Below, piece by piece: positions 9,049-18,689 of a DNA stretch of 64,000 bases. The DNA comes from Microbacterium kyungheense (GTDB lineage Bacteria > Actinomycetota > Actinomycetes > Actinomycetales > Microbacteriaceae), in assembly GCF_006783905.1 (NCBI RefSeq), contig NZ_VFPE01000002.1, positions 620,001-684,000 on the forward strand, read 5' to 3'. The position numbers and the translations under genes are program-made. Position 1 is the stretch's first letter, and each line of letters opens with the position of its first letter. Below the pieces are notes generated by a model that saw nothing but the letters and a program-made list of their open reading frames with translations, was not told the origin of the DNA and searched no databases.

Positions 9049-10356
9049 TCAGGTGCGGGAGCGCGGGACGTAGCGCGGCACCCACCGGATGAACGCGAGC
9101 GCGCCGAGCAGCCCGATCCCGCCCATGACCCCGGTCGCCAGCGCCAGCGATGCGATCGCGGCGAGGCCCGACACGATGAGCGGCGCGATCGCTCCACCGG
9201 CGTCGGTGAGCGTGCGCCATGAGCCGAGGAAGGCGGCCGGGTCGGACTTCGGAGCCACATCGGCGCCGAGCGTGAGCAGGATGCCGCTGGACAGGCCGTT
9301 GCCGACGCCGAGCACCGCGGCGAACATCGCGAACCACATCGCCGCCTGCGGCACGTCGTGCGTCAGCGACAGCGCGATGAACCCCGCGCCCATCAGGATC
9401 ATCGCCGGAAGCGCCGCCCACAGTCGGCCGAACCGGTCCATCACCTGGCCGCTCGCGTAGAACAGGGCGAAGTCGATGGCGCCCGAGATGCCGACGACGA
9501 GCGCGATGGTCTGCGCGTCGAGCCCGATCGACACGCCCCACAGCGGCAGGACCACCTGGCGGGCCGAGCGGACGGCCGAGAGGGATGCCGCCGCCAGGCC
9601 GAGCGTCGAGAGCACGCGCCGGTGGCGCCACATGGTGCGGATGACGCCCGTGGCGGGTCCGCGTGCGCCGTGGGTGGGCAGCGGGATCGACCCGGTGACC
9701 GCCTCACCGGTGTCCTCGGTGAGGTCCGCGTCGGCCGGACGCGGAGCCGGTGCCGGAACGGGCAGCTGCTTCTCGGGGTCGGGACCGAACAGCACGAGGA
9801 GGACCGTGGCGACGAGGCATCCTCCGAAGAACCAGATCGTCGCGTGTTCGTCGCCGACCACGGCCAGCAGCCCCGCGGCGATGAACGGCCCGACGAACAT
9901 GCCCAGGCGGAACGTGCCGCCCAGCAGCGACAGCGCCCGGGCGCGGAACGACAGCGGCACCCGCGTCGTCATGAACGAGTGGCGGGCCAGGCCGAATGCC
10001 GCCGCGCAGAACCCGATGAGGAACACCGCGATCGCGAACACGCCGAGCGACGGTGCGAGCGCCATGCCCAGGATGCCGCCGAGCGAGAGGACGCCCGCGA
10101 TCGCCATGGTCAGGCGCTCGCCGATGCGGGCGACCGCCCAGCCGGCGGGAAGATTGCCGCACAGCTGGCCGACCACGAGCGCCGAGGCGACCAGGGCCGC
10201 CGTCGCGACATCGGCTCCGAGCTGCGCCGCGATGACGGGCACGAGCGGGATGACCGCGCCCTCGCCGAGCGCGAACAGTACGGTGGGGCCGTAGACCATG
10301 GGCCCGAACCGCCACAGCACGTCGCGAGCGGTGGGGGACTCGGCGCGTTCACTCAT
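9049..10356 (-). CDS. MFS transporter
   Basis: The protein is about 435 residues with around twelve hydrophobic segments, the loop motif [12 protein letters not shown] after helix 2, and a cytoplasmic linker near the middle ([19 protein letters not shown]). These are features of major facilitator drug/metabolite antiporters; the substrate cannot be told. I start at ATG 10356 ([15 protein letters not shown]). A longer frame reaching 10479 would run over the divergent prfB start, and its extra residues do not look like a membrane protein. The start sits only 25 bp from prfB, so the two divergent promoters must be very compact. The stop lies four bases past the stop of the convergent TrmB/LuxR regulator. 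Confidence 0.85.
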   Translation of the reverse strand: MSERAESPTARDVLWRFGPMVYGPTVLFALGEGAVIPLVPVIAAQLGADVATAALVASALVVGQLCGNLPAGWAVARIGERLTMAIAGVLSLGGILGMALAPSLGVFAIAVFLIGFCAAAFGLARHSFMTTRVPLSFRARALSLLGGTFRLGMFVGPFIAAGLLAVVGDEHATIWFFGGCLVATVLLVLFGPDPEKQLPVPAPAPRPADADLTEDTGEAVTGSIPLPTHGARGPATGVIRTMWRHRRVLSTLGLAAASLSAVRSARQVVLPLWGVSIGLDAQTIALVVGISGAIDFALFYASGQVMDRFGRLWAALPAMILMGAGFIALSLTHDVPQAAMWFAMFAAVLGVGNGLSSGILLTLGADVAPKSDPAAFLGSWRTLTDAGGAIAPLIVSGLAAIASLALATGVMGGIGLLGALAFIRWVPRYVPRSRT

Positions 10357-10381
10357 CCCTTCCACGTTAGTCTGGAGTGTC

Positions 10382-11494
10382 ATGCTCGACTTCGATCCCT
10401 CCGCCGATATCCAGGCCCTGCGCTCCACGTTCGCCGACATCAAGGCCGTGGTCGACGTCGAGGCACTCACCGCCGACATCGCCCGTCTCAGCGAGGAGGC
10501 CGGCGCGCCCGACCTGTGGGACGACGTCGAGAAGGCTCAGAAGGTGACGAGCGCTCTCAGCCACCGCCAGGCCGAGCTCAAGCGCGTCACCGACGTCGAG
10601 CAGCGTCTCGACGACCTCGATGTGCTCGTCGAGCTCGCCAACGAGATGGACGACGAGGACTCCGCCGAAGAGGCCCGTCGCGAGATCGCCGAGCTCGAAG
10701 ACATCATCAGCCAGCTCGAGGTGCAGACGCTCCTCGACGGCGAGTACGACGACCGCTCGGCGGTCGTGACGATCCGCTCCGGCGCGGGCGGCGACGACGC
10801 CACCGACTTCGCCGAGATGCTCATGCGCATGTACCTGCGCTGGGCCGAGCGTCACAAGTACCCCGTGAAGGTGATGGACACCTCGTACGCCGAGGGCGCG
10901 GGCATCAAGTCGGCGACGTTCCAGGTCGACGCGCCCTATGCGTACGGCACTCTGTCGGTCGAGGCCGGCACGCACCGCCTCGCGCGCATCAGCCCCTTCG
11001 GATCGGCCGACAAGCGCCAGACGAGCTTCGCGGCCGTCGAAGTGATCCCGGTCATGGAAGAGGCCGTCGAGGTCGACGTGCCCGAGAGCGACATCCGCGT
11101 GGACGTGTTCCGTTCGTCGGGGCCGGGTGGGCAGTCCGTCAACACGACGGACTCGGCTGTGCGCATCACGCACCTCCCGACCGGCATCGTCGTGTCGATG
11201 CAGAACGAGAAGTCGCAGATCCAGAACCGCGCGGCCGCGATGCGCGTGCTCCAGACCCGCCTCATGCTGCTGCAGCGCGAAGAAGAGGCCGCCAAGAAGA
11301 AGGAGCTCGCCGGCGTCATCACCGCGAGCTGGGGCGACCAGATGCGCTCGTACTTCCTGTACGGCCAGCAGCTGGTGAAGGATCTGCGGACCGGCCACGA
11401 GGTCGGCAACCCCGCGGTCGTGTTCGACGGCGACCTCGACGGCTTCATCTCGGCGGGCATCCGGTGGCGCAAGCGCAAGGACGACGACGACTGA
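10382..11494 (+). CDS. prfB: peptide chain release factor 2
   Basis: The 370-residue protein recognises UGA and UAA stop codons and triggers peptide release on the ribosome. The GGQ catalytic motif is at residues 249-251 ([15 protein letters not shown]), and the SPF anticodon-like tripeptide that defines RF2 is at 204-206 ([15 protein letters not shown]). The start is ATG 10382 ([11 protein letters not shown]) with GGAG just upstream; TAGTCT further upstream may be the -10 box. The frame is uninterrupted, so the autoregulatory +1 frameshift found in many bacterial prfB genes is absent here. prfB-ftsE-ftsX-smpB is the usual actinobacterial order. Confidence 0.97.
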   Translation: MLDFDPSADIQALRSTFADIKAVVDVEALTADIARLSEEAGAPDLWDDVEKAQKVTSALSHRQAELKRVTDVEQRLDDLDVLVELANEMDDEDSAEEARREIAELEDIISQLEVQTLLDGEYDDRSAVVTIRSGAGGDDATDFAEMLMRMYLRWAERHKYPVKVMDTSYAEGAGIKSATFQVDAPYAYGTLSVEAGTHRLARISPFGSADKRQTSFAAVEVIPVMEEAVEVDVPESDIRVDVFRSSGPGGQSVNTTDSAVRITHLPTGIVVSMQNEKSQIQNRAAAMRVLQTRLMLLQREEEAAKKKELAGVITASWGDQMRSYFLYGQQLVKDLRTGHEVGNPAVVFDGDLDGFISAGIRWRKRKDDDD

Positions 11495-11564
11495 TCGAGC
11501 GGATGCTGCACCCGTGAGTGTCGCTGGAGGCCAGGAAGAGGCATCCGCATAGGCTCGATAGGCC

Positions 11565-12659
11565 ATGATCCGGTTCGAGAACGTCACGAAGCGCTATCGC
11601 GGCACTGCGAAGCCCGCCCTGACCGATGTCGACTTCGAGGTGCTCCGCGGCGAGTTCGTGTTCCTCGTCGGTGCGTCGGGGTCCGGCAAGTCGACGTGCC
11701 TGCGCATGATCCTCCGCGAAGAGACCCCCACTGACGGCAGGGTGGTCGTCCTCGGCCGCGACCTGCGGACGCTGTCGAACCGCAAGGTGCCGTACTTCCG
11801 GCGTCATGTCGGCGCCGTGTTCCAGGACTTCCGGCTGCTGCCCACCAAGACGGTGTTCCAGAACGTCGCGTTCACGCTGCAGGTGATCGGCTCGTCGCGC
11901 GGCTTCATCCAGCAGGCGGTGCCCGAAGTGCTCGCGCTCGTGGGCCTGGCAGGCAAAGAGAAGCGGTTCCCGCACGAGCTGTCCGGCGGTGAGCAGCAGC
12001 GTGTCGCGATCGCGCGCGCCCTGGCGAACCGTCCGCAGATCCTCCTCGCCGACGAGCCCACCGGAAACCTCGACCCCGGCACGTCTGTCGACATCATGCA
12101 GCTGCTGGCCCGCATCAACGCGGGCGGCACCACGGTCGTCATGGCCACGCACGAGGCGGGCTTCGTCGACCAGATGCAGCGGCGCGTGATCGAGCTGCGT
12201 CACGGCGAGATGGTCCGCGACGAGCGACACGGCGGCTACGGCGACACGTCGAGCCTGCCGAGCCTGGCGCCCGAACCCGAGCGCGGTGCGGCAGCCGTGG
12301 CGGCCCTCACCGCCGTGCTCGAGGTGCAGCGCGAGGCCGCGATCGCCGCTGCCGCGGGTCTCGATCCCACCGACGTGCCCGACGACGACGAGGATGCGCC
12401 TGCGGCCGCACCGTACCGGGATGCCGTCGCGCCGGCGCCCGCCCCGCCGGCCGTGCCCCCGGCACCCGCACCGATGGCGGCGGACGACGTCGCCGAGGAG
12501 CCCGAGGGCGAGGCATCCACCCCACCGACGGCGCCGCACACGCAATCCATCCCGGTCCAGCTGACCGAGGTCGATGTCGAGGAGCTCGGGCTGGCCGACC
12601 GGCTCGGGCTGCGGCGTGACGAATCCGACGGCGACGACGAAGTGGGGCCGACATCATGA
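11565..12659 (+). CDS. ftsE: cell division ATP-binding protein FtsE with long C-terminal extension
   Basis: FtsE is the cytoplasmic ATPase of the FtsEX complex that activates peptidoglycan hydrolysis at the division septum. Walker [10 protein letters not shown] is at residues 36-44, the signature LSGGEQQ at 139-145 and Walker B ILLADE at 159-164. The conserved ABC domain ends near residue 225. Typical FtsE proteins stop there, but this one continues for about 140 residues rich in Ala, Pro, Asp and Glu, ending with a predicted helix ([15 protein letters not shown]). The extension is low-complexity and probably disordered apart from that helix. The stop overlaps the ftsX start (ATGA), so the two are translationally coupled. 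Confidence 0.96.
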   Translation: MIRFENVTKRYRGTAKPALTDVDFEVLRGEFVFLVGASGSGKSTCLRMILREETPTDGRVVVLGRDLRTLSNRKVPYFRRHVGAVFQDFRLLPTKTVFQNVAFTLQVIGSSRGFIQQAVPEVLALVGLAGKEKRFPHELSGGEQQRVAIARALANRPQILLADEPTGNLDPGTSVDIMQLLARINAGGTTVVMATHEAGFVDQMQRRVIELRHGEMVRDERHGGYGDTSSLPSLAPEPERGAAAVAALTAVLEVQREAAIAAAAGLDPTDVPDDDEDAPAAAPYRDAVAPAPAPPAVPPAPAPMAADDVAEEPEGEASTPPTAPHTQSIPVQLTEVDVEELGLADRLGLRRDESDGDDEVGPTS

Positions 12660-13570
12660 GGGCCGGGCTCATCCTGTCCGAGGCGTTCTCGGGCCTGCGG
12701 CGCAACCTGTCGATGGTGGTCTCGGTCGTCCTCGTGACCTTCGTGTCGCTGACGTTCGTGGGCGCGGCGATCCTCATGCAGATGCAGATCGCGACGATGC
12801 GCGACTTCTGGGTCGAGCGGGCGCAGGTCGCCGTGTACATGTGCACGACCATCTCGACGTCCGCGACGTGCGTGAACGGCGAGGCCACCCCCGAGCAGGT
12901 CGAGGACGTCAAGGCGAAGCTCGAGGGGAGCGCCCTCGCGCCGCTGATCCGCGAGATGGTGTTCCTCAACCACGAGCAGGCGTACCAGGAGTACGTCGAC
13001 CTCGCCGGTGAGGACAACGCCAGCGTCATCACGCCGGACCAGGTCAACGAGACGTTCCGCATCACGCTCGTCGATCCGTCGCAGTCCGACGTCCTGATCG
13101 AGGCCTTCAGCGGGATGCAGGGCGTCGAGGACGTGAAAGACCAGATGCAGTATCTCGATCCACTGTTCTCTGCCCTGACGATCGCGACCTACATCGCCGT
13201 CGGCATCGCGGCGCTCATGCTGATCGCCGCCGTCCTGCTGATCGCGACGACGATCCGGCTCTCGGCGTATGCGCGAAGGCGGGAGCTGGGCATCATGCGC
13301 CTGGTCGGGGCATCCAATCGGTTCATCCAGACGCCGTTCATCCTCGAGGGGGTGTTCGCGGCGCTTCTCGGATCGCTGCTGGCCAGTGCGGCGGTGCTCG
13401 CAGGCGTGTACTTCGGCGTCGACAAGTACCTGCGCAACCGCGTGGACTTCGTGACGACATGGGTCGATCTCGGCGATGCGTGGCTCGTGGTCCCGGTGCT
13501 GATCCTCGTCGGCGTCCTCTTGGCGGCGCTGTCGGCGGGATTCGCCATCCGGCGCTGGCTGCGTGCCTGA
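12656..13570 (+). CDS. ftsX: cell division permease-like protein FtsX
   Basis: The 304-residue membrane partner of FtsE. It has one transmembrane segment near the N-terminus (SMVVSVVLVTFVSLTFVGAA), an extracytoplasmic domain of about 120 residues with a Cys pair (YMCTTISTSATCVNG), and three C-terminal transmembrane segments of FtsX/MacB type (IAVGIAALMLIAAVLLIATT; ELGIMRLVGASNRFI precedes helix 3). FtsX carries the ATPase signal across the membrane to septal hydrolases of the NlpC/P60 type. It starts inside the ftsE stop codon. Confidence 0.96.
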   Translation: MRAGLILSEAFSGLRRNLSMVVSVVLVTFVSLTFVGAAILMQMQIATMRDFWVERAQVAVYMCTTISTSATCVNGEATPEQVEDVKAKLEGSALAPLIREMVFLNHEQAYQEYVDLAGEDNASVITPDQVNETFRITLVDPSQSDVLIEAFSGMQGVEDVKDQMQYLDPLFSALTIATYIAVGIAALMLIAAVLLIATTIRLSAYARRRELGIMRLVGASNRFIQTPFILEGVFAALLGSLLASAAVLAGVYFGVDKYLRNRVDFVTTWVDLGDAWLVVPVLILVGVLLAALSAGFAIRRWLRA

Positions 13571-13645
13571 GTCGGATAGACTGACAGGCTGCCGTGCACC
13601 CGGTGCGGCATGCTTCGACAAGCTCAGCAACCGTAGGAGACACGC

Positions 13646-14122
13646 ATGCCCAGGGAACGCGGGGAGAAGGTCGTGGCGACCAATCGTCGCGCGCGCTTCG
13701 AGTATGAGATCGAGAAGACGTACGAGGCGGGCCTGGTGCTCACCGGCACCGAGGTGAAGTCGCTGCGCGAAGGACGCGCCAACCTGTCGGACGGCTACGC
13801 GTACATCGACAACGGCGAGGCGTACCTCGATGCGGTGCACATCCCCGAGTACTCGCAGGGGCACTGGACGAACCACTCGTCCAAGCGCACCCGCAAGCTG
13901 CTGCTGCACAAGGCAGAGATCGTCAAGCTCTCGCACGCCATCGCGGCGGGCGGCTACACGCTGATCCCGTTGAAGCTGTACTTCTCGGACGGCCGTGCGA
14001 AGGTCGAGATCGCGGTCGCGAAGGGCAAGCGCGAGTACGAGAAGCGTCAGACGATCCGCGAGCGCGAAGACAAGCGCGAGGCTGAGCGCGCCATGCGCAG
14101 CCGCAACCGCCTCGGCGAATAG
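13646..14122 (+). CDS. smpB: SsrA-binding protein SmpB
   Basis: The 158-residue protein binds tmRNA and delivers it to stalled ribosomes for trans-translation. It shows the family landmarks VVATNRRARFEYEIEKTYEA, GTEVKSLREGRANL and the basic C-terminal tail (KGKREYEKRQTIRERE) that probes the empty mRNA channel. ATG 13646 follows TAGGAGA by a few bases. The tmRNA gene lies 4.8 kb downstream on the same strand. A possible -10 (TAGACT, 13577-13582) between ftsX and smpB suggests a separate promoter. Confidence 0.98.
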   Translation: MPRERGEKVVATNRRARFEYEIEKTYEAGLVLTGTEVKSLREGRANLSDGYAYIDNGEAYLDAVHIPEYSQGHWTNHSSKRTRKLLLHKAEIVKLSHAIAAGGYTLIPLKLYFSDGRAKVEIAVAKGKREYEKRQTIREREDKREAERAMRSRNRLGE

Positions 14123-14140
14123 AGGTGCCGGTCCCGCGGG

Positions 14141-14809
14141 TCAGCGGGCGACGAATCTCGCCTCGACCGCGGACGACACGACGATGTCTTCGGGCTGGAG
14201 CTGCACGGCGGGCCCACCGCCCGCATCGGCGGCGAAGGCCTTCGCCATCATCATGCGCGGTGCGGGTGCGGGTGCCTGCTCCTGGCGGGTGAGCAGCCCG
14301 ATGTCGGCGATCTCCAGTGCGGTCACGTTCGACAGGCCCAGGGCAGCGGCGTACGCCTGCGCCCGCGCCACCGCGACGCCGACGGCCTGCGTGGCGACGT
14401 CCTTCTCGGTCTGCGCCCGCGTCTCGGGCGTGAGGAGCCACTCGATCCAGGCCAGCTGCACGCCCTCGCGCTCCGCGACCTCGCCGGCCCACCACGACAG
14501 CACCGTGAAGTCCGTGAAGGTGACCGAGAAGTCCACGCTGGCGTAGTGCACCGGTGCGAGGCGCTTGCCCTCGTTGTTCCAGGGGCGCTCCGACCACACC
14601 GACACGCGCTGGCTCGTCCACTCGGGCACCGTGCCCGCGGCCTTGCGGGCGGCGAGGTCGTCGCGGACGGGTTCGGTGAGCGCGGCCATCCGCTCGACGA
14701 CCGCGCCGCGCTCGGGGCCCTCCGCGCGGATGGTGAGGTGCGCGATGGCACGCTCGGGGGCGATGCGGGTCTCGTGCTCACCGCGGACCGTGATGACGAC
14801 GTCGCTCAT
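14141..14809 (-). CDS. SIMPL domain-containing protein (DUF541)
   Basis: The protein has 222 residues and lacks a signal peptide, unlike many SIMPL proteins that are periplasmic. Family features are the opening VVITVRGEHETRIAPERAIA, the central VSVWSERPWN and the segment VGVAVARAQAYAAALGLS followed by a Met/Ala-rich strand. Its molecular role is not known in general; homologues are associated with stress responses and signalling. The chosen ATG at 14809 lies seven bases after a TAGAGT -10 box, consistent with a leaderless transcript, and the frame further upstream has no family similarity. It converges with smpB, ending 18 bp from the smpB stop. Confidence 0.8.
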   Translation of the reverse strand: MSDVVITVRGEHETRIAPERAIAHLTIRAEGPERGAVVERMAALTEPVRDDLAARKAAGTVPEWTSQRVSVWSERPWNNEGKRLAPVHYASVDFSVTFTDFTVLSWWAGEVAEREGVQLAWIEWLLTPETRAQTEKDVATQAVGVAVARAQAYAAALGLSNVTALEIADIGLLTRQEQAPAPAPRMMMAKAFAADAGGGPAVQLQPEDIVVSSAVEARFVAR

Positions 14810-14816
14810 GACGCCG

Positions 14817-14822
14817 ACTCTA
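14817..14822 (-). promoter_or_regulatory. -10 element, probable leaderless promoter of SIMPL gene
   Basis: Reads TAGAGT on the minus strand, followed by seven bases and the ATG at 14809. The spacing puts the transcription start at or next to the start codon; no Shine-Dalgarno sequence is present. Confidence 0.5.
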
Positions 14823-14925
14823 ACCCGCCTGTGCCACAACGCGGCGGGCGGCGCAAGCCTGTCCGACGCGCCGGCCGGTCGTCGTATCGTCGCGGCATCG
14901 GGATCGTGCGAGGAGGAGGGATGCG

Positions 14926-15585
14926 ATGTCGCGCAACGTGAGGGTGCTGCAGTGCAGCCCCGAGGATGTGTTCGACGTGCTGGGCGATGCATGGCTGTAC
15001 CCGTCATGGGTGGTCGGGGCCTCGCGCATGCGCGAGGTGGATGAGACGTGGCCCATGGCCGGTGCCGAGCTGCACCACTCCGTCGGGGTGTGGCCGGCCC
15101 TCATCGACGACAAGACCGTGGTCGAGCAGTTCGTGCCGTCACGGATGCTGGTGATGCGCGCACGAGGGTGGCCGCTCGGCGAAGCCCGCGTCACGATCGA
15201 GGTCAAGCCCCGCGACGACCGAGCGGTGGTGCGCATCCAGGAGGAGGCGATCGCCGGCCCGGCGCGGCTGGTGCCGCGGCAGCTGATGGACATGCTCCTG
15301 TTCTGGCGCAACGCCGAGACCCTGCATCGGCTCGCCTACCTCGCCGAAGGGCGGGCAGAGGGACGCACCCCGATGTCGTCCGCGCAGCGCGAGATGTCCG
15401 GCGGCGAGGCGGCGGCGACGGATGCCGCAGGCCCGGCGCCGGCCGGCGAACAAGACCTCTCGGCAACCCCCGACCCCGGGCGGATCGACATCGAGGCCAA
15501 CGAGAATCCGCTGGGCGAGGCATCCGCGAGCACTCCGCCCTCAGAGAATCTCGACAACGGCGACTCCGCACCACCGGCATCGTGA
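14926..15585 (+). CDS. SRPBCC family protein
   Basis: The protein has 219 residues. Residues 1-140 match the START/polyketide-cyclase-like SRPBCC fold: an N-terminal strand (SRNVRVLQCSPEDVFDVL), the following helix-bounded segment ending in YPSWVVGASRMR, and a long C-terminal helix that closes the hydrophobic cavity (LMDMLLFWRNAETLHRLAYL). These proteins bind small hydrophobic ligands; many are uncharacterised. The last 70 residues are acidic, Ala/Pro-rich and probably disordered. GAGGAGGAGGG precedes the start. The next gene begins inside its stop codon (GTGA), so it is probably cotranslated with the FAD oxidoreductase. Confidence 0.82.
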   Translation: MSRNVRVLQCSPEDVFDVLGDAWLYPSWVVGASRMREVDETWPMAGAELHHSVGVWPALIDDKTVVEQFVPSRMLVMRARGWPLGEARVTIEVKPRDDRAVVRIQEEAIAGPARLVPRQLMDMLLFWRNAETLHRLAYLAEGRAEGRTPMSSAQREMSGGEAAATDAAGPAPAGEQDLSATPDPGRIDIEANENPLGEASASTPPSENLDNGDSAPPAS

Positions 15586-17054
15586 ACGTCCGGCGTTCTC
15601 CGGCCGAGCTGGACGCGGTGGTCGTCGGCGCCGGCCCGAACGGCCTGGCCGCAGCGGTGACGCTCGCGCGGGCGGGCCTGCGCGTCCGCGTCTACGAGCG
15701 AGCGGACGCGCCGGGCGGCGGGACTGCGACGCGCGAGCTGACGATGCCGGGATTCCGTCACGACGTGTGCTCGGCCGTGCACCCGATGGCATTCGAGTCG
15801 CGGTTCTTCCGCGAATTCGGGCTGCGCCGCCGCGTGGAGTTCGTGACGCCCGACGTGTCGTTCGGCCACCCGCTCGGTCTCGGCCGGGCAGGCATCGCGT
15901 ACCGCGACCTCTCGCGCACGCGGGACGCCCTCGGAGCGGATGGCCGGGCGTACGAGCGGCTGATGCGGCCACTGGTCGAGCGCTCGACGGCGGTGGCGGA
16001 CTTCACCGGATCGTCTCTGGTGCGCGTCCCCGACGACCTTCGCACGGCGATCTCCTTCGGACGGCGCGCGCTGGAGCAGGGCACGCGCGCGTGGAACCTG
16101 CGCTTCCGCGAAGCCGCGGCGCCGGCGATGCTCACCGGTGTCGCCGCGCACACGATCCTCTCGCAGCCGAGCATCGCGGGCGCGGGAGCAGGCCTCGCGC
16201 TGACCGCCTACGCCCACGCGCGCGGCTGGCCGATCCCGGTCGGGGGCAGTCAGGCGATCGCCGACGCGCTCGTCGACGATCTGCGCGCCCACGGCGGCGA
16301 GCTCGTCGTCGACCACGAGGTCACCACGCTCGCCGCGCTGCCCGCGGCGACCGTCACGCTGCTGGACGTCACGCCCAAGGCCCTCGTCCGTCTCGCCGGC
16401 GCGGCGATGCCGGCCGGGTACCGGCGGGCGCTGGAGCGCTTCCGCTACGGCGACGGCGTCGCCAAGGTCGACTTCGCGCTGAGCGCGCCCGTGCCCTGGA
16501 CGCATCCGGAGCTGAGCCGCGCCGGCACCGTCCATGTCGGAGGCACACGCGCGGACGTCGCGGATGCCGAGAACGAGGTGCACCGTGGGCGTCTGCCGGA
16601 GCACCCCTACGTGCTGGTGTCGCAGCCCTCGCTGTTCGACGAGACCCGGGCGCCCGCGGGGATGCACACGCTGTGGACGTACACGCATGTGCCCGCCGGC
16701 AGCCCTGCCGATCGCCGCGAAGCCGTCGTACGGCAGATCGAACGCTTCGCCCCGGGCTTCCGTGACGTGATCATCGCCAGCAGCTCTCGCAGCGCGCGCG
16801 AGGTCGAAGAGCACAATCCCAACTACCCGGGCGGCGACATCGCAGCGGGCGCGCCGAACCTGTGGCAGCTGTTCCGGCGGCCCGTGCTCAGCATGGATCC
16901 GTGGCGCACGCCGATGAGTGGCGTGTACCTCGCGTCGGCATCCGCCGCGCCCGGTCCGGGCGTCACGGGCATGCCCGGCTGGTTCGCCGCGCTGAGCGCG
17001 CTCCGTCACGAGTTCGGCACGCACGCGCTGCCGGACCTCTCGCCACGGGACTGA
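15582..17054 (+). CDS. FAD-dependent NAD(P)-binding oxidoreductase of the phytoene-desaturase-like family
   Basis: About 490 residues, starting at GTG 15582 in a four-base overlap with the SRPBCC gene. The N-terminal dinucleotide-binding motif is VVVGAGPNGLAAAVTLARAG (residues about 13-32), followed by the ERADAPGGGTATRE signature of the amine oxidase/desaturase superfamily. The end carries the second FAD contact typical of this group (GVYLASASAAPGPGVTGMPG). The family includes desaturases and isomerases of prenyl or retinoid-like substrates, but no carotenoid genes are nearby, so the substrate is unknown. Coupling with an SRPBCC ligand-binding protein suggests a shared hydrophobic substrate (inference). 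Confidence 0.82.
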   Translation: MNVRRSPAELDAVVVGAGPNGLAAAVTLARAGLRVRVYERADAPGGGTATRELTMPGFRHDVCSAVHPMAFESRFFREFGLRRRVEFVTPDVSFGHPLGLGRAGIAYRDLSRTRDALGADGRAYERLMRPLVERSTAVADFTGSSLVRVPDDLRTAISFGRRALEQGTRAWNLRFREAAAPAMLTGVAAHTILSQPSIAGAGAGLALTAYAHARGWPIPVGGSQAIADALVDDLRAHGGELVVDHEVTTLAALPAATVTLLDVTPKALVRLAGAAMPAGYRRALERFRYGDGVAKVDFALSAPVPWTHPELSRAGTVHVGGTRADVADAENEVHRGRLPEHPYVLVSQPSLFDETRAPAGMHTLWTYTHVPAGSPADRREAVVRQIERFAPGFRDVIIASSSRSAREVEEHNPNYPGGDIAAGAPNLWQLFRRPVLSMDPWRTPMSGVYLASASAAPGPGVTGMPGWFAALSALRHEFGTHALPDLSPRD

Positions 17055-17124
17055 GCCGAGTCGCTCCGCGAACCGGATGTCAAGGGGGAGTGCGGACGCC
17101 GGGATGCCGCCTACCGTCGCCGAT

Positions 17125-17412
17125 ATGGACCCGCAACACGAGGACAACCCGGCATCCGGTCCGACTGGCCGCGACGCTGCACCCGGCCCGCTGTCGGAGC
17201 GCGAATCGCTGCGTAAGGACATGAGCTACAGTCCCGCCAGCGAAGCCGAGACGCGCCAGAAGCAGGCTGATCCGGTGCCGCAGACGCTCGACCCCGACAT
17301 CGAGGCCGACGTCCGGCTGGCTCCCGGCACCGGCGGTCCCGATGATCCGGGGGACGTGGAGGTGGAGCCGGGCGACGTCCATCTGCCGACGGCGCCGCCC
17401 GAGAAGACGTGA
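17125..17412 (+). CDS. small acidic hypothetical protein
   Basis: About 95 residues, strongly acidic and Pro-rich, with no membrane segment or recognisable domain; it opens MDPQHEDNPASGPTG and ends near HLPTAPPEKT. The start is uncertain: in-frame ATG codons also occur at 17077 and 17104, and GGGGGAG at 17084-17090 is too far from any of them to decide. Coding potential is supported by the third-position GC pattern and by overlap of its end with the start of the following SDR pseudogene. No function can be assigned. Confidence 0.55.
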   Translation: MDPQHEDNPASGPTGRDAAPGPLSERESLRKDMSYSPASEAETRQKQADPVPQTLDPDIEADVRLAPGTGGPDDPGDVEVEPGDVHLPTAPPEKT

Positions 17413-18160
17413 TCCCCGCGCACCCCGTGGTGGTCATCACGGGTGCCTCCAGCGGGATCGGCCGTGCCACCGCACGGCTCTACACCGGTCGCGGCGCGTC
17501 TCTCGTGCTGGCATCGCGGAGCAGGGATGCGCTCGAGACGGTCGCGGAGGAGTGCCGCCGACGCGGTGCACCGGTCCTCGTCGTGCCGACGGACGTGACG
17601 CGCGAGACCGAAGTGCACGCGCTTGCCGAAGCGGCGGTCGCAGAGTTCGATCGCCGGCCGTCTCGTCGTACGTCGCGAGCAATTGGGGGCTGCTCGGGTT
17701 TGCAGAGTCGCTCCAGCAGGAGCTTCGCGGCACGCGGATCCGCGTGAGCGTGGTGCTCCCGGCCACGATGGACACGCCCATCTACCAGCACGCCGCGAAC
17801 GTCACGGGTCGGCGTGTGCACCCTCTGCCACCCGTGTCGTCGCCGGAGCGTGCGGCTCGGGCGATCGCTCGCGCCGCGCATCGCCCGCATCGGACCGCGC
17901 TCGTCGGCCGCACGCAGGCCGCCGTCATCCCGGTGCACCGGCTGTCGCGGCGGCTCTACGACCCCCTCGTCGGCTGGCTGATGGATGCCGTCGAGCTGCG
18001 GGGGAGCGGCGTCGAGCCCACCACCGGGACCGTGTTCGATGCGCCGCGCACGGCGGGTCGGACGAGCGGCGGCTGGCGGTCGTCGCGTCCGGCTCTGCTG
18101 GCGGGATTCGCCGGTGCTGCGCTGCTCTTGGGGACGGCCGTCGCGCGAGGCCGGCGCTGA
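17409..18160 (+). pseudogene. short-chain dehydrogenase gene, inactivated by internal deletion and frameshift
   Basis: The first part, from GTG 17409, reads a normal SDR cofactor site (VVVITGASSGIGRATARLYT) up to HALAEAAVAEF near 17650. There the family sequence stops. It resumes in another frame with SSYVASNWGLLGFAESL, continuing to a C-terminal hydrophobic tail (LLAGFAGAALLLGTAVARG). The missing block corresponds to the NNAG motif, the central strands and the catalytic Ser, roughly 80 residues, and its length is not a multiple of three. Even the surviving YxxxK motif has Asn in place of Lys (YVASN). Two lesions in the active site make this a pseudogene with good confidence. The downstream half was once a membrane-tethered SDR. 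Confidence 0.8.
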
Positions 18161-18179
18161 CGCCCGCCTCGCGGTGCCC

Positions 18180-18689
18180 TCAGCGGAAGCCCTCCATCTG
18201 CGTGCGCTCGTCGGCCACGCGCACCCCGTACCGATACGCGAGCTTGCCGCCCAGCCAACCCGAGATGCCGAGGACGCCCAGGCCGACGATGCTCAGGATG
18301 AAGCCGACGATGTTGACCTCGTCGTGGTCGTCGGCCGAGAGCCTGACCAGCAGATTGACGACGAAGAGGACGATCACGCCCAGGTTGAGCGCCATGTGCA
18401 CGGTCCCTGTTCGGCGGGCGGCGGTGCTGCGACCCAGTTGCACGTAGTCGATGAGGCCCCAGATGGCCGCCAGCACCGCGCCCACGAGGCCGATGACGAT
18501 GAGGATCCAGGCGCCTCGCACGTACGGTGCGGGATCGTCTGAGACGAGCCCGATGATGTCGAGCACGAGGCTCGCGACCCAGGTTCCGATCGGAATGGTC
18601 ACGAGGATCGGGTGGAAGGGATGCCCGTACGGGCCGGCGAGAGCGGTACGGGGATGCTTGGACCGAGCGTGCGGGGTGTTCTGGGACAT
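18180..18689 (-). CDS. DUF2231 family membrane protein
   Basis: A 169-residue protein with four predicted transmembrane helices (for example AWILIVIGLVGAVLAAIWGL and MALNLGVIVLFVVNLLVRL). The GHPFHPILVTIPIGTWVASL signature at about residues 22-41 marks DUF2231, whose His residues are thought to contact haem or metal in some relatives, although no function is established. AAGGAG precedes the ATG at 18689. It is monocistronic and divergent from ssrA. Confidence 0.85.
   Translation of the reverse strand: MSQNTPHARSKHPRTALAGPYGHPFHPILVTIPIGTWVASLVLDIIGLVSDDPAPYVRGAWILIVIGLVGAVLAAIWGLIDYVQLGRSTAARRTGTVHMALNLGVIVLFVVNLLVRLSADDHDEVNIVGFILSIVGLGVLGISGWLGGKLAYRYGVRVADERTQMEGFR

Noticed and set aside
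10382-10480. Programmed +1 frameshift site in prfB
   Set aside because: The coding frame is continuous from ATG 10382; no in-frame TGA or shift heptamer is seen.
13608-13634. GCTTCGACAAGCTCAGC as a copy of a dispersed actinobacterial repeat
   Set aside because: Only one copy is seen in the window and its arms do not form a good hairpin, so repeat status cannot be supported.
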